From Benincasa hispida (Eukaryota; Streptophyta; Magnoliopsida; Cucurbitales; Cucurbitaceae), in the NCBI RefSeq assembly GCF_009727055.1, contig NC_052351.1:59936205-60000204 (forward strand): a stretch of DNA of 64,000 nt. The letters are read 5' to 3'. How positions within the stretch are numbered: position 1 is the stretch's first letter; every line of letters begins with the position of its first letter. The notes under the pieces were generated by a model. It saw only the letters and a program-made list of their open reading frames with translations, was not told the origin of the DNA and did no database searches. Made by a program: the position numbers and the translations under genes. This document shows positions 50,172 through 59,772 of this stretch, one piece after another.

Positions 50172-52510
50172 ATATCGATAACTAATGACTAAATTTGTGA
50201 TACCATCAGGGTTATTAATGTAAATAAGAAGCTAAAGCCATTCAGAACATTACCATCCTTTTCTTGTTTTTCTCATTGTTACTGTTGCTTTTTTTTTAAT
50301 TGATTGTTATTGTTATAAGCTTATAATATAAGTATAGTTATTTTATATTTCTAGATAGCATTTAAGTGGGTGCCATTCAATATGACCTATAAGTTAAATT
50401 TAATCAACTGGTAACTGGTAACAAGTAACAGGAGAACGATCTCAGTGAAAAAACATAGAAAAAAAAAAATAGAACCACCCTTTTCTATTCAACAAAGGAT
50501 GCCTAAGAAGTTCCACTACCATAAGCCACTTAATAAAAGTCATAAACAACTAAGCTATGACTACCATAACTGCAGGATAGTCATAGCAATCTAACACTGA
50601 ATCTAATCCAAAATTTTAGAACAAATAGACATTTAATATAAGTGTCTTATAAATATTGCTTTGTACTTGTTATTAATGTTGTTATGAAACCTCTTTTGTG
50701 TTAGATGCACCTTCTCCACTTATCAACCTTCTTAAAACATGTCCAATGCAATCTTCCTATCTTCCTTCCAAATCCTTAAGAATCAAAATTTAGCCTTACA
50801 CATCAAACTTGAACATAACAAAATGAAAAGCTTCACTCAAAGTCATTTCATTATTGCTCAAATGAGTTAGCTCCTAAATTCTAATTCGACTAGTTTCCAA
50901 AAGAACCTTACTCTAAAATAGTTTCGTATCCACTCGCAAAGGCTAAGAGACTATTTTGAAAAAAAAAAGAATCGCCTTGTTAAGAGAGAAGAAAAAAAAG
51001 ATAAGAAAACAAGTAACCTATCTTCTATATGGTTCAATCACCACAATATTGCTCCTTTCTCTTATATATCCTGTTCAAGTGAAAAAAAGTGTAACATCAA
51101 TTAGTAACCTATCTACTATCGAGAAAATTTTGATCAGAATTGATCCTTATAGATTTAGCTAGTTTATCTAGTTGCAGTTTAACGCTCAAAGCATAAGAAT
51201 ATTATATTTTTCACAAAGAGACTTGAGTAAACAACAAAGTACCTTCTTGAGTGTGTTTTAGTAACTCACTTCTTTCCCAACCCCAGAAGAATAGCAATTG
51301 TAAGCATAACAAAATACCTTCTTGAATTGCGATATATGCATCCCATGTGTAGCAACACACCGACTCTCTCATGATTGTGTTCCATGCTTGATTATGACAT
51401 CCCGTTCTTTCTCAAGTATATTGAAAAGTGATAAAACAATAACTATTTAAAGTGAAATCAACATTTTATCTTACTTTTATCTCTCAACAAAATTGTAAAC
51501 ATCCTATATATAAAGGATCTAAAAGAGAAATTTTAAAAAAGAGAGAAATCAATGAGTTAGAGGAATTTATCTGTAATATTTTTCCCTTTGTACTTCTCAA
51601 GAAATCTCAGCTCTTCTCGTGGACGTAGTCACCTCTTGCCAAACCATGTTACAATCTTGTTGTCTACTTCTCATCCCTTACCTTGCATGCATAAATTTGC
51701 ATTATAAGTCTTTTGATCTTTAAAAAAAAAAAATCGATATTATTGCTAAGCATTGAGAGCTCTCAACCTTTCTCTTCCTTCTTTGTACAAAATAATTTCA
51801 TTTTTCCTCAGCATTCAAACACAAGATGGAATCACCAGCAAACAAATCAATTATGATCTCAACATCTTCTTTTCATTTAATAGGAAACTACGCACAATAT
51901 TAATAATACTTTAAAATGTAAAGAGGATGATAAAGCATCAATCTAAAAGAGGCCAAGGGAACTACTAAAAAGATGGAAGCCTAAAAAATAGTTTAAAAAA
52001 AAAAAGAGTGATGTTTTGTATTTATGGTTTCTATGGAGCTACATTAATTCCTCCCATTAAAAGGAAAAAGTATCCTATGTAAAAATTTTATGGAAAGAGA
52101 ACTCCCAAGAGATGATTGTAACTGTAGTCTCGAAAAAAAACACTAGTAAAGAATTATAACAAAAAAAATGTTGTAAGTAAAGAATTGTAATAAAAAAAAT
52201 GTTGTGAGGTATGCTAGAAGCAAGATTAGAATAATAGAGTGATGAACTCTTGTTTCTTCTATTTACAACCAATGTAAGAAAAATAGTTCAATGAACCAAG
52301 CACCCAAAGAGCAAATCAAACGAGCAGAGACAAAACAACAAACAGAACAACAGATTTTCACTCTATCAAACAAAAAAGGGAAAAAAACCCAAATTGCATT
52401 TAACTCTATCAAATTTTCACTCTATCAAACAACAAATAAAAAACCAAAACCCAAATTGTATTTAACAATCAAAGCCATACCAAACAAATTTCAGCTATAG
52501 TGTAATACAA
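50172..52510. other. CACTA interior, mostly unrecognised
   Basis: 51600-51690 (CTCTTCTCGTGGACGTAGTC, AAACCATGTTACAATCTTG) resembles the R/U5 part of a Copia-type LTR, without defined ends. 52355-52475 contains a direct repeat of TTTTCACTCTATCAAACAA. The small frames at 50956-51162 and 52291-52500 are low-complexity and not convincing. Confidence 0.35.
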
Positions 52511-52513
52511 TAC

Positions 52514-52661
52514 CTGGCAACAGAATCCAGTGATGGTAGACCATGACCACCACTAATAATAGGACTGTGACACCCATATTTTGCAAGCTCTGCAATGGCA
52601 ATAGAGGCTTCCAAAATGCCACCGTACCACATTGGTCCGGTCTCTCGTTGTCAAGAAAGAC
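52514..52661 (-). pseudogene. Captured exon of an unidentified gene
   Basis: A 148-bp segment on the minus strand is bounded by a good acceptor (ATTCAG at 52667-52662) and a good donor (GCCAG|GTATTG at 52514/52513). One frame, after a stop near its start, reads ETGPMWYGGILEASIAIAEL then AKYGCHSPIISGGHGLPSLD, which looks like conserved protein rather than random sequence. I do not recognise the family. It has the same strand as the neighbouring captured DA1-like exons but does not match any DA1 exon I know. Confidence 0.45.
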
Positions 52662-52898
52662 CTGAATAGCATTTTCATGATTTGAATAAATACAGATAAC
52701 TTGGTGAACATCACAAGAGAGGTTTTTGGTCAAATTTAATCAAAATGAAGGTATTAGGCTCATGAACTAACTCTTTAAGTTCCTCCACACGATAAGTGCA
52801 TCCTTAACCTTCCTACCAAATAGAGCATGTGAATTAGGTTATTATATGTACAAAAATCCGTACCATAAGACTTCAATAGCACTATTTTGAGCTTATTC

Positions 52899-54090
52899 AA
52901 TGGCAATACTTGGCATATGCCTTCTTCAACCTCAGGCTTCAAATTGGGATAAGCTGTTTGACGTTATGGTGTATTAAAAACCTATTTGCGAAATCAATAA
53001 AAAAGAAAACATAAAGTGTACGAAGCAAATAAACGACCTTTAAGCCTGAGCCATGCGTGTATCATCTCGTGAGCCAGGATAAACTCTGTCAATAACTTGA
53101 AAGAAGAAGTTACTTCACGGTCCTTTTGAAGAACATAATACACATCAAAATATGTACTTGGATACTTTGACAAGGAAACCATACCTAGGGAGGCCATATA
53201 AAACGAGAATAGCAGTAACTTCACATCGACGGATTAATCTATAAGGCTCTGTAAACATGTCGATTATATGATAGCCTGCGTCAATCCTTGGTCTCTTTGA
53301 CATCTACAGATTTTGTTGAGAATATACTAACATACCACATTAAACAAATTAAATTTGTGTAATTAGAAATAGAGAAATATCTAAGAGAGGGGAAATGTCA
53401 TACGGTAGCAACAGTCTGCTCTTCTGATAAGCAGAGTCCTCTAGTTTCCGGCAAGTGATGATTGCCCTGTTAACCACAAGCAAAAAGAAAAAAAGTCAAA
53501 TGAGTTCTTGATAAGGACGACGATGACATGCATTACTTGACACAAACAAGGTCTATTCGCTCTTACATTTTTTTCTCCTTCCATGGCCTCATTAAGCGAT
53601 TGCCTCTCAACCAACAACATTGGGAACTTGTTGTTCCACTTTCATATTCAGACCCTCATAAAATTATTGAATTTCGAGGTATAGTGGTTGACATTCATGA
53701 GTATCCATGATTTTCGAGTCCAAACACTCTAAATAGAGCTTCCATCCATCATCAAGTAAAAGATAACTAGTGTCTCTTGGCTGCATCAATTAAAAAGTTA
53801 GTTCTAAGTCCAACTACAACCAACTGATGCGTGGAAAGCAATGATCAAACAGCTGTTTCAAATCGAGTTCAACCAAGATGACGAGAGCCATTTTCCAAAG
53901 ATATTGTTTCTTCCTAATATGTACATGTGACCGGTAGAAGGGGAGGGGGTAAACACAATGAGACAAAAATAATTTCGAAAAGTACCTTAATTCTTTCACA
54001 GCTACAACATCTCGGAGTTCAAGGACCATATTGTTGTGACGAGAAAGGATGCTTTCTATACTCTATAAGACCAGAAGAATTAGTAGGAAT
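52899..54090 (-). pseudogene. Captured DA1-like (LIM/DA1 peptidase) gene fragment, six exons
   Basis: DA1 proteins are ubiquitin-activated peptidases that limit organ size. Minus-strand exons in order: ~54090-53986 (IPTNSSGLIEYRKHPF, then RCCSCER: end of a LIM domain); 53780-53567 (PRDTSYLLLDDGWKLYLECL, ECQPLYLEIQ, stop, FYEGLNMKVEQQVPMLLVER); 53466-53404 (NHHLPETRGLCLSEEQTVAT); 53303-53185 ([35 protein letters not shown]); 53095-53038 (LLTEFILAHEMIHAWLRLKG, with the zinc-binding HExxH); ~52953-52899 (YPNLKPEVEEGICQVL). Introns keep recognisable AG...GT borders. At least two breaks are visible: a stop in exon 2 where the family has Glu, and a weak donor after exon 5. The N-terminal UIM region and C-terminus are missing. 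Intron retention means capture at DNA level, not from RNA. Confidence 0.85.
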
Positions 54091-54099
54091 CTTTGCAGA

Positions 54100-55185
54100 A
54101 GGAAATTAAGGAGAAGATCAGAAATAGTTACATGATCGACAAATATGAAAGAGGCGACAAGACGCTTCATCTATCATTTTCAGTAACACATAAACCAATC
54201 ATCATATATAATTTTTAAAACAATTATTAATAAGCATCTCAAACTGGTTTTGAGCACCTAACTAACAAAGGTAGTGGGTAATGAAGGAGATTTGAGGTAT
54301 TCCAATCCGACTCATCTTTACGGATTGACATCTTTGGGACAGCATATCAGAGATGTTTAAGTTGCTTAAAATTCCTCCATAGGATCAAGTGAACTTATTA
54401 TATTGAATATTACATCGAGCCATGATTTGGGATCCAAAAAAACATCATTTACTTTGATCATTTACACAGTTTTAAGAATCTGAGCGTAGTTTAATGTTTT
54501 TACGTTTTGCTAAGTTTCGGAATAATCATAGATGAAATAGTAACTTAATTTGAAGCAATATGTAATGTCTATAAACGGTACATTTTCTAGCTCAAATGAA
54601 CCATATTTCAATGACATAATTTTATGAAAGTATGGGCTATATACTTGTATCAAGGTGAACTAACAAGAGTAAAACGAAATTAAAACTAAAATTATATATT
54701 GTATCACGATAATCATATATATTTTAATAGAATTTTCTCCAACCTACAAAAAACAAAAAACTATTGATGTTAAACATTATAATCACAAATGTATATGTTA
54801 TCTATAATTCTTTTGCCCAAGTGCTGCTAAGAGAAAGATCCAGGAGAAACAAACAAATAGCATCTCTTTAGAGAGATAAATTGACTAAACAGAAGATGAG
54901 AGGCTTACAAGGCAAGCTTGTTTCTTAAGAGTAGTTATAACTACTATTTTTATTTTTTAGCAGGACGTTAAGAACTAGAAATCAAAGTGTGATTCCTTTT
55001 TGTTGAAATGTGGTTTTAGACAATAGAATACAAAACATTATATATCCATAAACAACTTTATTAGAACAAAATTGTTATTAAACTTGAGATTTTAGGATTA
55101 CCTGCAAATGTTAAAGTTTTATACAAATAAGAACCAACTAATATGGATTTCAGGTTGAAAAGAAAAAACAATTCAAACAAATCAA
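54100..55185. other. CACTA interior, AT-rich, no exon recognised
   Basis: May be intron or flanking DNA of the captured genes. No protein motif, RNA gene or transposon end was found. Confidence 0.35.
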
Positions 55186-55189
55186 CTTA

Positions 55190-55264
55190 TATTCCATCTC
55201 CGAACTCCTCATTAATAATTTCCTTGATACTCTCGCCAAAATGCATAACTGCTTCGTTCAAATC
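55190..55264 (-). pseudogene. Captured cyanase (cyanate hydratase) exon fragment
   Basis: Cyanase breaks cyanate with bicarbonate to ammonia and CO2. The minus strand reads [20 protein letters not shown] then GDGI followed by TAA. The family has this motif continued by MSAIDFYCS. The Glu of LNEA corresponds to a catalytic Glu of the family. The Arg just before it and the catalytic Ser after GDGI are not included. A single short exon piece, so not functional. It is the third unrelated host gene recognised on this strand of the CACTA element. Confidence 0.7.
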
Positions 55265-55958
55265 ACCACCCAGAAGCTTAATAATTTTAAGAAAATTGGA
55301 TAATATATCAATACTCTAACAGATTATGCAAAATGAAAGCAAGAAAACAAAATAAGATCATCAAACGAGTTCCAAGTTTAAGGTCAGATTTCACAGACAG
55401 AGAAATTCCAATCGCATACTAAAAAATGGATAACGAACGAGCTAATCAATCGGAGAAAATAAAAGGGTAGGGGAGGGAACAATCTATGAAGCCAGTAAAA
55501 TACTTAAATCGTAGTAGGTTTTGAGAATCTCAAAATGAATCAAACCAAAACCACCATTTCAAAAGTTGGGAAAATAAATGTAAAATAACAAGCGTAGAAC
55601 AGAGTTTTGAGAATCTCAAACCAGATGGATGAACGCTGCTGGTTTGCAAGTTGCCGAACTTGACAAATCGGTGGTGGCTTGAAAGAGAAGACCTGGGGAT
55701 AGAAGCTCGCCGGAGATAGATAGTCCATGACGACGGAGATAGAGAGGACGAGAGGATGCCGGAGATAGAGAGTTGACGATGGAAACCTGGGGGTTTCGCA
55801 TTAGAAGGAGTCGACTATGGGGATAGAGAGTCGATGATGGAAAGAGTGAAAGTCTGAGGATGAAAGGAGTCGCGTTGGAAGGGTTTCGCGTGGGTTGTGG
55901 GTGAGTGGAAGTTTGAGAATGAAAGGAAAAAGAAAATAGGGGGGAGAGTGAATAGGGA
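55265..55958. other. CACTA interior near the right end, partly GC-richer
   Basis: 55620-55950 is purine-rich (GGGGATAGAGAGTCGA-type words) with an imperfect repeat of GGAGATAGAGAG. The minus-strand frame here is open for about 110 codons with Pro/Ser-rich sequence. It could be a captured first exon, but its start lies in the adapter, so it cannot be trusted. Confidence 0.35.
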
Positions 55959-55996
55959 CTGTCTCTTATACACATCTAGATGTGTATAAGAGACAG
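55959..55996. other. Nextera/Tn5 mate-pair junction adapter (artefact)
   Basis: The same 38-bp palindromic junction as at 7857-7894: the complement of the Tn5 mosaic end at 55959-55977, then AGATGTGTATAAGAGACAG at 55978-55996. It creates a false minus-strand protein start (MCIRDS), a well-known contaminant peptide. Sequence on the two sides may not be contiguous in the genome. Confidence 0.98.
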
Positions 55997-56029
55997 GATA
56001 CAGAGAGAGAGAGAGAAAATTGGTTTTGT

Positions 56030-56218
56030 TTTTTTTAAAGGCGGATTTTTTTAAAGGCGGATCTTTAATGTTAGTTTAAATTTGACATTAAAGGTATACC
56101 TACAATGTCGGTTTTAAATCGACATTAAAGATCCGTTTTTTTTTAGAAAACAAAACCTACATTATACATCCGGTTTCACTTTTTTCAACCGACATTAAAG
56201 CCCAAAATTCTTGTAGTG
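56030..56218. repeat. CACTA right subterminal repeats and terminal inverted repeat
   Basis: GGCGGATCTTTAATG, AATGTCGGTTTTAAATCGAC and ACCGACATTAAAGCCC words occur in both orientations, ending with the terminal repeat to 56218. Confidence 0.85.
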
Positions 56219-56221
56219 TAT

Positions 56222-56485
56222 CTAGCTTTGTAAATCATGTCAATTGCTTTAGATTTGCGTTTGAGGATTTGAAGAGGTCATTGGATACCCTTCTCTTTCT
56301 TCTTCCAAGCCTCATGGTTGTCAAACACCCTTTCAACCTAGTTCTTCCTTTTTCTCGAGAGGCTTTAACATCAAACCATTTAGTGTTTTTATCACCCACT
56401 TCAGTCAATCTTCTCTAGACTAAAACCTTATCGTGTTTTTCTTCTTCTCCTAGATGATCTTTTAACTCTTGTTCAACTTTTCGAA
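56222..56485 (-). pseudogene. LINE ORF2 remnant, upstream part
   Basis: The minus strand reads KVEQELKDHLGEEEKHDKVL, a stop, then GDKNTKWFDVKASREKGR, TRLKGCL. This is the pre-RT block of plant LINEs ('WLKEGDKNTKFFHxKASxRRKRNxI'). It joins in orientation with 45480-46499 once the CACTA element is removed. It is cut again at 56485 by sequence beginning CACTGAAGAAATTC. Confidence 0.75.
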
Positions 56486-57010
56486 CACTGAAGAAATTCA
56501 ACTTTTCCCAACAGTAGAAAGCATCAGGAAAGTCAAAAAAATCGTTGGGAAAATCTTTTCCAACAAAATTTTGTCTGTCGACAAATTCATGGGGAAAGCC
56601 TTGTCGGGAGAACCTTTCCCGACCTAAAAAATACACAATTGTCGAAAAAAAAAAGATTTCGCGATGAAATAAGAATGGAAGATTTCTTCGACGCCAAAAC
56701 GAACCGTTGGCAAAATGTATTTCTCTCTATGGTGAAAAAAGATTTTCACTATCGGGAGAAGTAGCTTCTGCCAATGATTTTTTTTGTCGTTAGGAGAGGG
56801 TTAGTAATCCCAATGATTAGTTAACGATTTGACCATCGGGAAAGATTGGTTTTCCTGATGGTTGCCTATTTTAGCGTCGGGCGAAGGCACCTTTTGCTGA
56901 TGGTGACACATTTTAGCTTCGAAAAAAAGTAAAAAAAAATCATGAGATCACACTTTTCCCGACAATTGTACCATTGGGATTATATATTTAGGCGTCGGGA
57001 ACATCTTTTT
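56486..57010. mobile_element. Partial CACTA-like end with TCGGGAAA subterminal repeats
   Basis: It starts CACTGAAGAAATTCAACTTT, a plausible diverged CACTA terminus, at the point where the LINE frame stops. For 500 bp afterwards GTCGGGAAA/TTTCCCGAC and CGTTGGGAAA-type words recur in both orientations, typical of CACTA subterminal regions. No right end was found, so the element is truncated or interrupted. Confidence 0.5.
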
Positions 57011-57619
57011 TTCTTTATTTACTAAATATTAAACTTTTTTTTTTTTTAACAAATTTCATACCTATTTGAATGTTACAAATCTCAAATAATTAGAATAAAA
57101 ACTGATAAAATTAATTAAATGTTTACAACATTAAATAATATCTACAAAACATTTTTGAATTTTGTAAAGTTGTCAAATAAACAACTACTAATAAGATTGT
57201 CTTAAACATTACATAATCTCCACAAATTCTTAACCCCTAAAATAACATTACATAATATCCACAAAATATAGAATGCAAAATACCTATAGAATAGACTTCT
57301 ATAACCTAACTTAGCTCATCGAGAGATGCATCTTCAACATAAATCTTGAGATACCTACAAAATACAAGTTTAAATAATTTTAGTACTAAATATACCATAT
57401 GGCATATACCAATATCAAAATGAATATAAAACTTCAAACTCAACTTAAGAACATTAACAAATTGAAATAAACCAACTCATATTTATACATTTCATTCTCA
57501 AACTCAATATAGAACTTAAAATCCAACTTAAACTTAAACATAATTATACATTTACCCCTATACCAACTTTAAACCCAACATAAGAACATTAACAAATATA
57601 AATGAACTTTATGCAATCT
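57011..57619. other. AT-rich sequence, possibly Copia internal DNA
   Basis: 57180-57600 has repeated 'AACTTAAGAACATTAACAAAT' words. No pol motif (integrase, RT, RNase H) was seen on either strand. Confidence 0.35.
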
Positions 57620-57633
57620 CCCCCTCACCCACT

Positions 57634-58110
57634 TTAACCTAATATCAAAATGAGCATATTCGACACATGAAATATAGAAAATGTCTTCTCTAACATATCA
57701 ACATCAACAATTTTCCCTCCACATAACAACAATTTCAAACTGATTTTAAATAATGTGGAGTTGTAATCACTTATTGATTTGAAATCTTGTAGCCTCAAGT
57801 GCATCAACTCATAACGAGCTTTAGGAATAATAACTGTTTTTTTATGATCATACCTCTCTTTCAAAAAATTTTACAAGATATGAGAATCTTTTATTGTAAG
57901 ATACTCCATTTTCAATCCCTTGTGGAGATGATGATGAAGGAAAATCATAGCTTTTGTTTTGTCCTAACTGGATATCGTATTTTCTTCTTTAATAGTCTCC
58001 CCAGGATTCATAGTATCTAGGTGGTTTTCGACATTAACTACCCATGACAAATAATTATTGTCGTTAATATCAAGGACGGCAAATTCTAATTTTGTAAGAT
58101 TTGTCATGAT
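57634..58110 (-). pseudogene. Copia-type gag remnant
   Basis: The minus strand reads LTKLEFAVLDINDNNYLSWV (about 58105-58046), then AMIFLHHHLHKGLKMEYLTI, then KERYDHKKTVIIPKARYELM followed by HLRLQDFKSISDYNS. These are the conserved N-terminal gag blocks of a common plant Copia lineage (UBN2 type). One stop lies between the first and second blocks and the frame ends before the zinc knuckle. No protease, integrase or RT follows. The LTR lies just upstream at 58190-58640. Confidence 0.85.
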
Positions 58111-58189
58111 AACACTATCATAAAATATTTTACTTATATTAAAAATTTAATAGATATTGAATATGCAAAATAACATTAAATTTATTAAT

Positions 58190-58640
58190 TATAACGAAGA
58201 GGGAAAAACCGATATACTTTTAGGACCTACGTTTAGCGGGAAAAATGATAGGAGCTCGTGCTGATAACGTGTTTTGAATTTGAGGTGCACAATGAGAAGG
58301 CAGATAGTAATAAAATATAATATTGAAATAAATATGATATAATAATAAAATAAATTAAACATAATATATAAATAAATAAAATAAAATAAATTGACAAAAT
58401 ACGAAATGAGAAAATTCTCAAAATTCTCTACTTTCTTCAATCTGTATGGAATTTGTCCAATGTGTATTTTTCAAAACCCACAAAAGGCCACTATTTATAG
58501 GCAATTTGGCAAGTAGGAGGTGGATTACATGGATACTAAGAATGAGTATTTATAAGATACATGGATAATACTTTGGAAAATGGGGGCATGACACATGGTT
58601 AATGGACACTAAGTATGAGCATCTTTTTTCTATAATATTT
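58190..58640 (-). mobile_element. 5' LTR and leader of the Copia remnant (partial)
   Basis: On the minus strand, directly upstream of gag, the sequence AACACGTTATCAGCACGAGC has the look of an LTR end followed by a primer-binding site and leader as in Copia elements. CACTATTTATAGGC (58488-58501) supplies a TATA-like box in the antisense text. The outer end was not fixed. Diverged similarity to 3990-4240. Confidence 0.55.
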
Positions 58641-58713
58641 ATAATAAATTTCCTATATAAAAAAAAAAACAAATATTGAAAACTCAAACTAACTTTTCTA
58701 AGTACATTTTCAT

Positions 58714-58940
58714 TGAAATCAAATTTAAATTTAACATGAAAAAAAAAATTACAATGAGGGGTAGGTTGAAACCAAACTTAAATTTATCATGAAAAAAAAA
58801 ATAGAACGAGGGGTAGGTTAAAGCCAAACTTAAATTTAACATGAAAAAAAAAATAGAACGAGGGGTAGGTTGAAGCCAAACATAAATTTAACATGAAAAA
58901 AAAAAAAAAATTAGAACAAGAGGTAGGTTGAAAATTTATG
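58714..58940. repeat. 52-bp tandem repeat, about four copies
   Basis: The word AAATTTAACATGAAAAAAAA recurs with CATG at 58735, 58788, 58840 and 58892, a period of 52-53 bp. Each unit also carries GAGGGGTAGGTT and AGCCAAAC. Units differ by a few bases and in A-run length. Confidence 0.9.
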
Positions 58941-59706
58941 AGTGCGATTGTAATCAACATCATAGTCCAAGGATGGTTTTTGCAATTCTTTCATCTATAT
59001 TATTTATTAATTTTTTTAATCTTGTTATATATTATGACAGGGCAATTGCATGAATATCAAAATAGGATTTGATATTCGCAGACATGTCTTCACTTTTTCT
59101 TCTTTTGCATATCTAACAAAAACCAACCTAGTCCAAGGCATTAAAAAAATAAAAGTCTGAAATACATCTGTCGTTGATATATTCAATATCGAGTACATTT
59201 ATTAAGTGATATGCCTTATGTTGAATATATGTAGTATACTTCATTTTAATTACATTAGTTAATCAAACATTTACTGTCTAATACACTCATGTCTTATATT
59301 TGATATACACTTGATATACTTAATACACTATTGATGTAAACTTGATACATTTGGTACCCTTTTGCTACACTTGATACACTTCTAATGTACACTTGATACA
59401 CTTGGTATTCTTGATACACTTGGAATATATTGTTGATGCACTTGATATGTTTATTGTTGTTAGATATAATGCTAGTACCTTTAAGCGTTACTTAAAAAAT
59501 CTATTGATTGATGCTTGAAACACTCATGTCTTAGGTCCGATATAACGTTGACACTTGAAATATCATGCTTATAAAATGGAACACACATATTTTACCTTAA
59601 AAAAAAGCTACTAATACAATGTCAATGGACGTTAGATATACTGTAGATATACTATAATATTGATTATTATTAGATATACCGTTGATACATGTATATGTTA
59701 CTTCAA
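58941..59706. other. AT-rich DNA with a 'CTTGATACACTT' degenerate repeat
   Basis: 59270-59450 contains at least six loosely spaced CTTGATACACTT-like words. No gene. Confidence 0.5.
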
Positions 59707-59708
59707 GC

Positions 59709-59772
59709 CATTACAAGAATTTTTGTCTCTGCCGACAGTTTTTTTTGCCAATGCAACAAAAAATGTCAGTAG
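59709..59772 (+). mobile_element. Candidate left end of a second CACTA-type element
   Basis: CATTACAAGAATTTTTGTCT at 59709 begins like the left end of the large CACTA element and is followed by GCCGACAGTT, a CACTA-like subterminal word. It is interrupted after 64 bp by an LTR. The other end would lie beyond the window, so this is provisional. Confidence 0.4.

Larger units (their letters stand above)
46503..56218. mobile_element. CACTA (En/Spm) transposon, 9,716 bp, carrying captured host gene fragments
   Basis: The left end is CATTACAAGAATTCTGGGCT. The complement of the right end is CACTACAAGAATTTTGGGCT. The shared inverted repeat continues through TTAATGTCGGTT with two mismatches in 32. CACTACAAGAA is the signature of CACTA elements, and a 3-bp duplication TAT flanks it (46500-46502, 56219-56221), as the superfamily requires. 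Subterminal CTTTAATGTCGGTT words recur in both orientations at both ends. No TNP2/TNPD-type transposase was seen, so it looks non-autonomous. Inside are minus-strand fragments of a uroporphyrinogen methyltransferase, a DA1-like protein and a cyanase, an unidentified exon, a nested solo LTR and an assembly adapter. It is inserted in a LINE whose reading frame continues on both sides. Confidence 0.92.

Noticed and set aside
55616..55975. 119-codon minus-strand ORF
   Set aside because: Its start codon and first residues are encoded by the sequencing adapter.
57634..57864. A small host gene of 76 codons
   Set aside because: The sequence matches the Copia gag N-terminal region, with the rest of the element missing.
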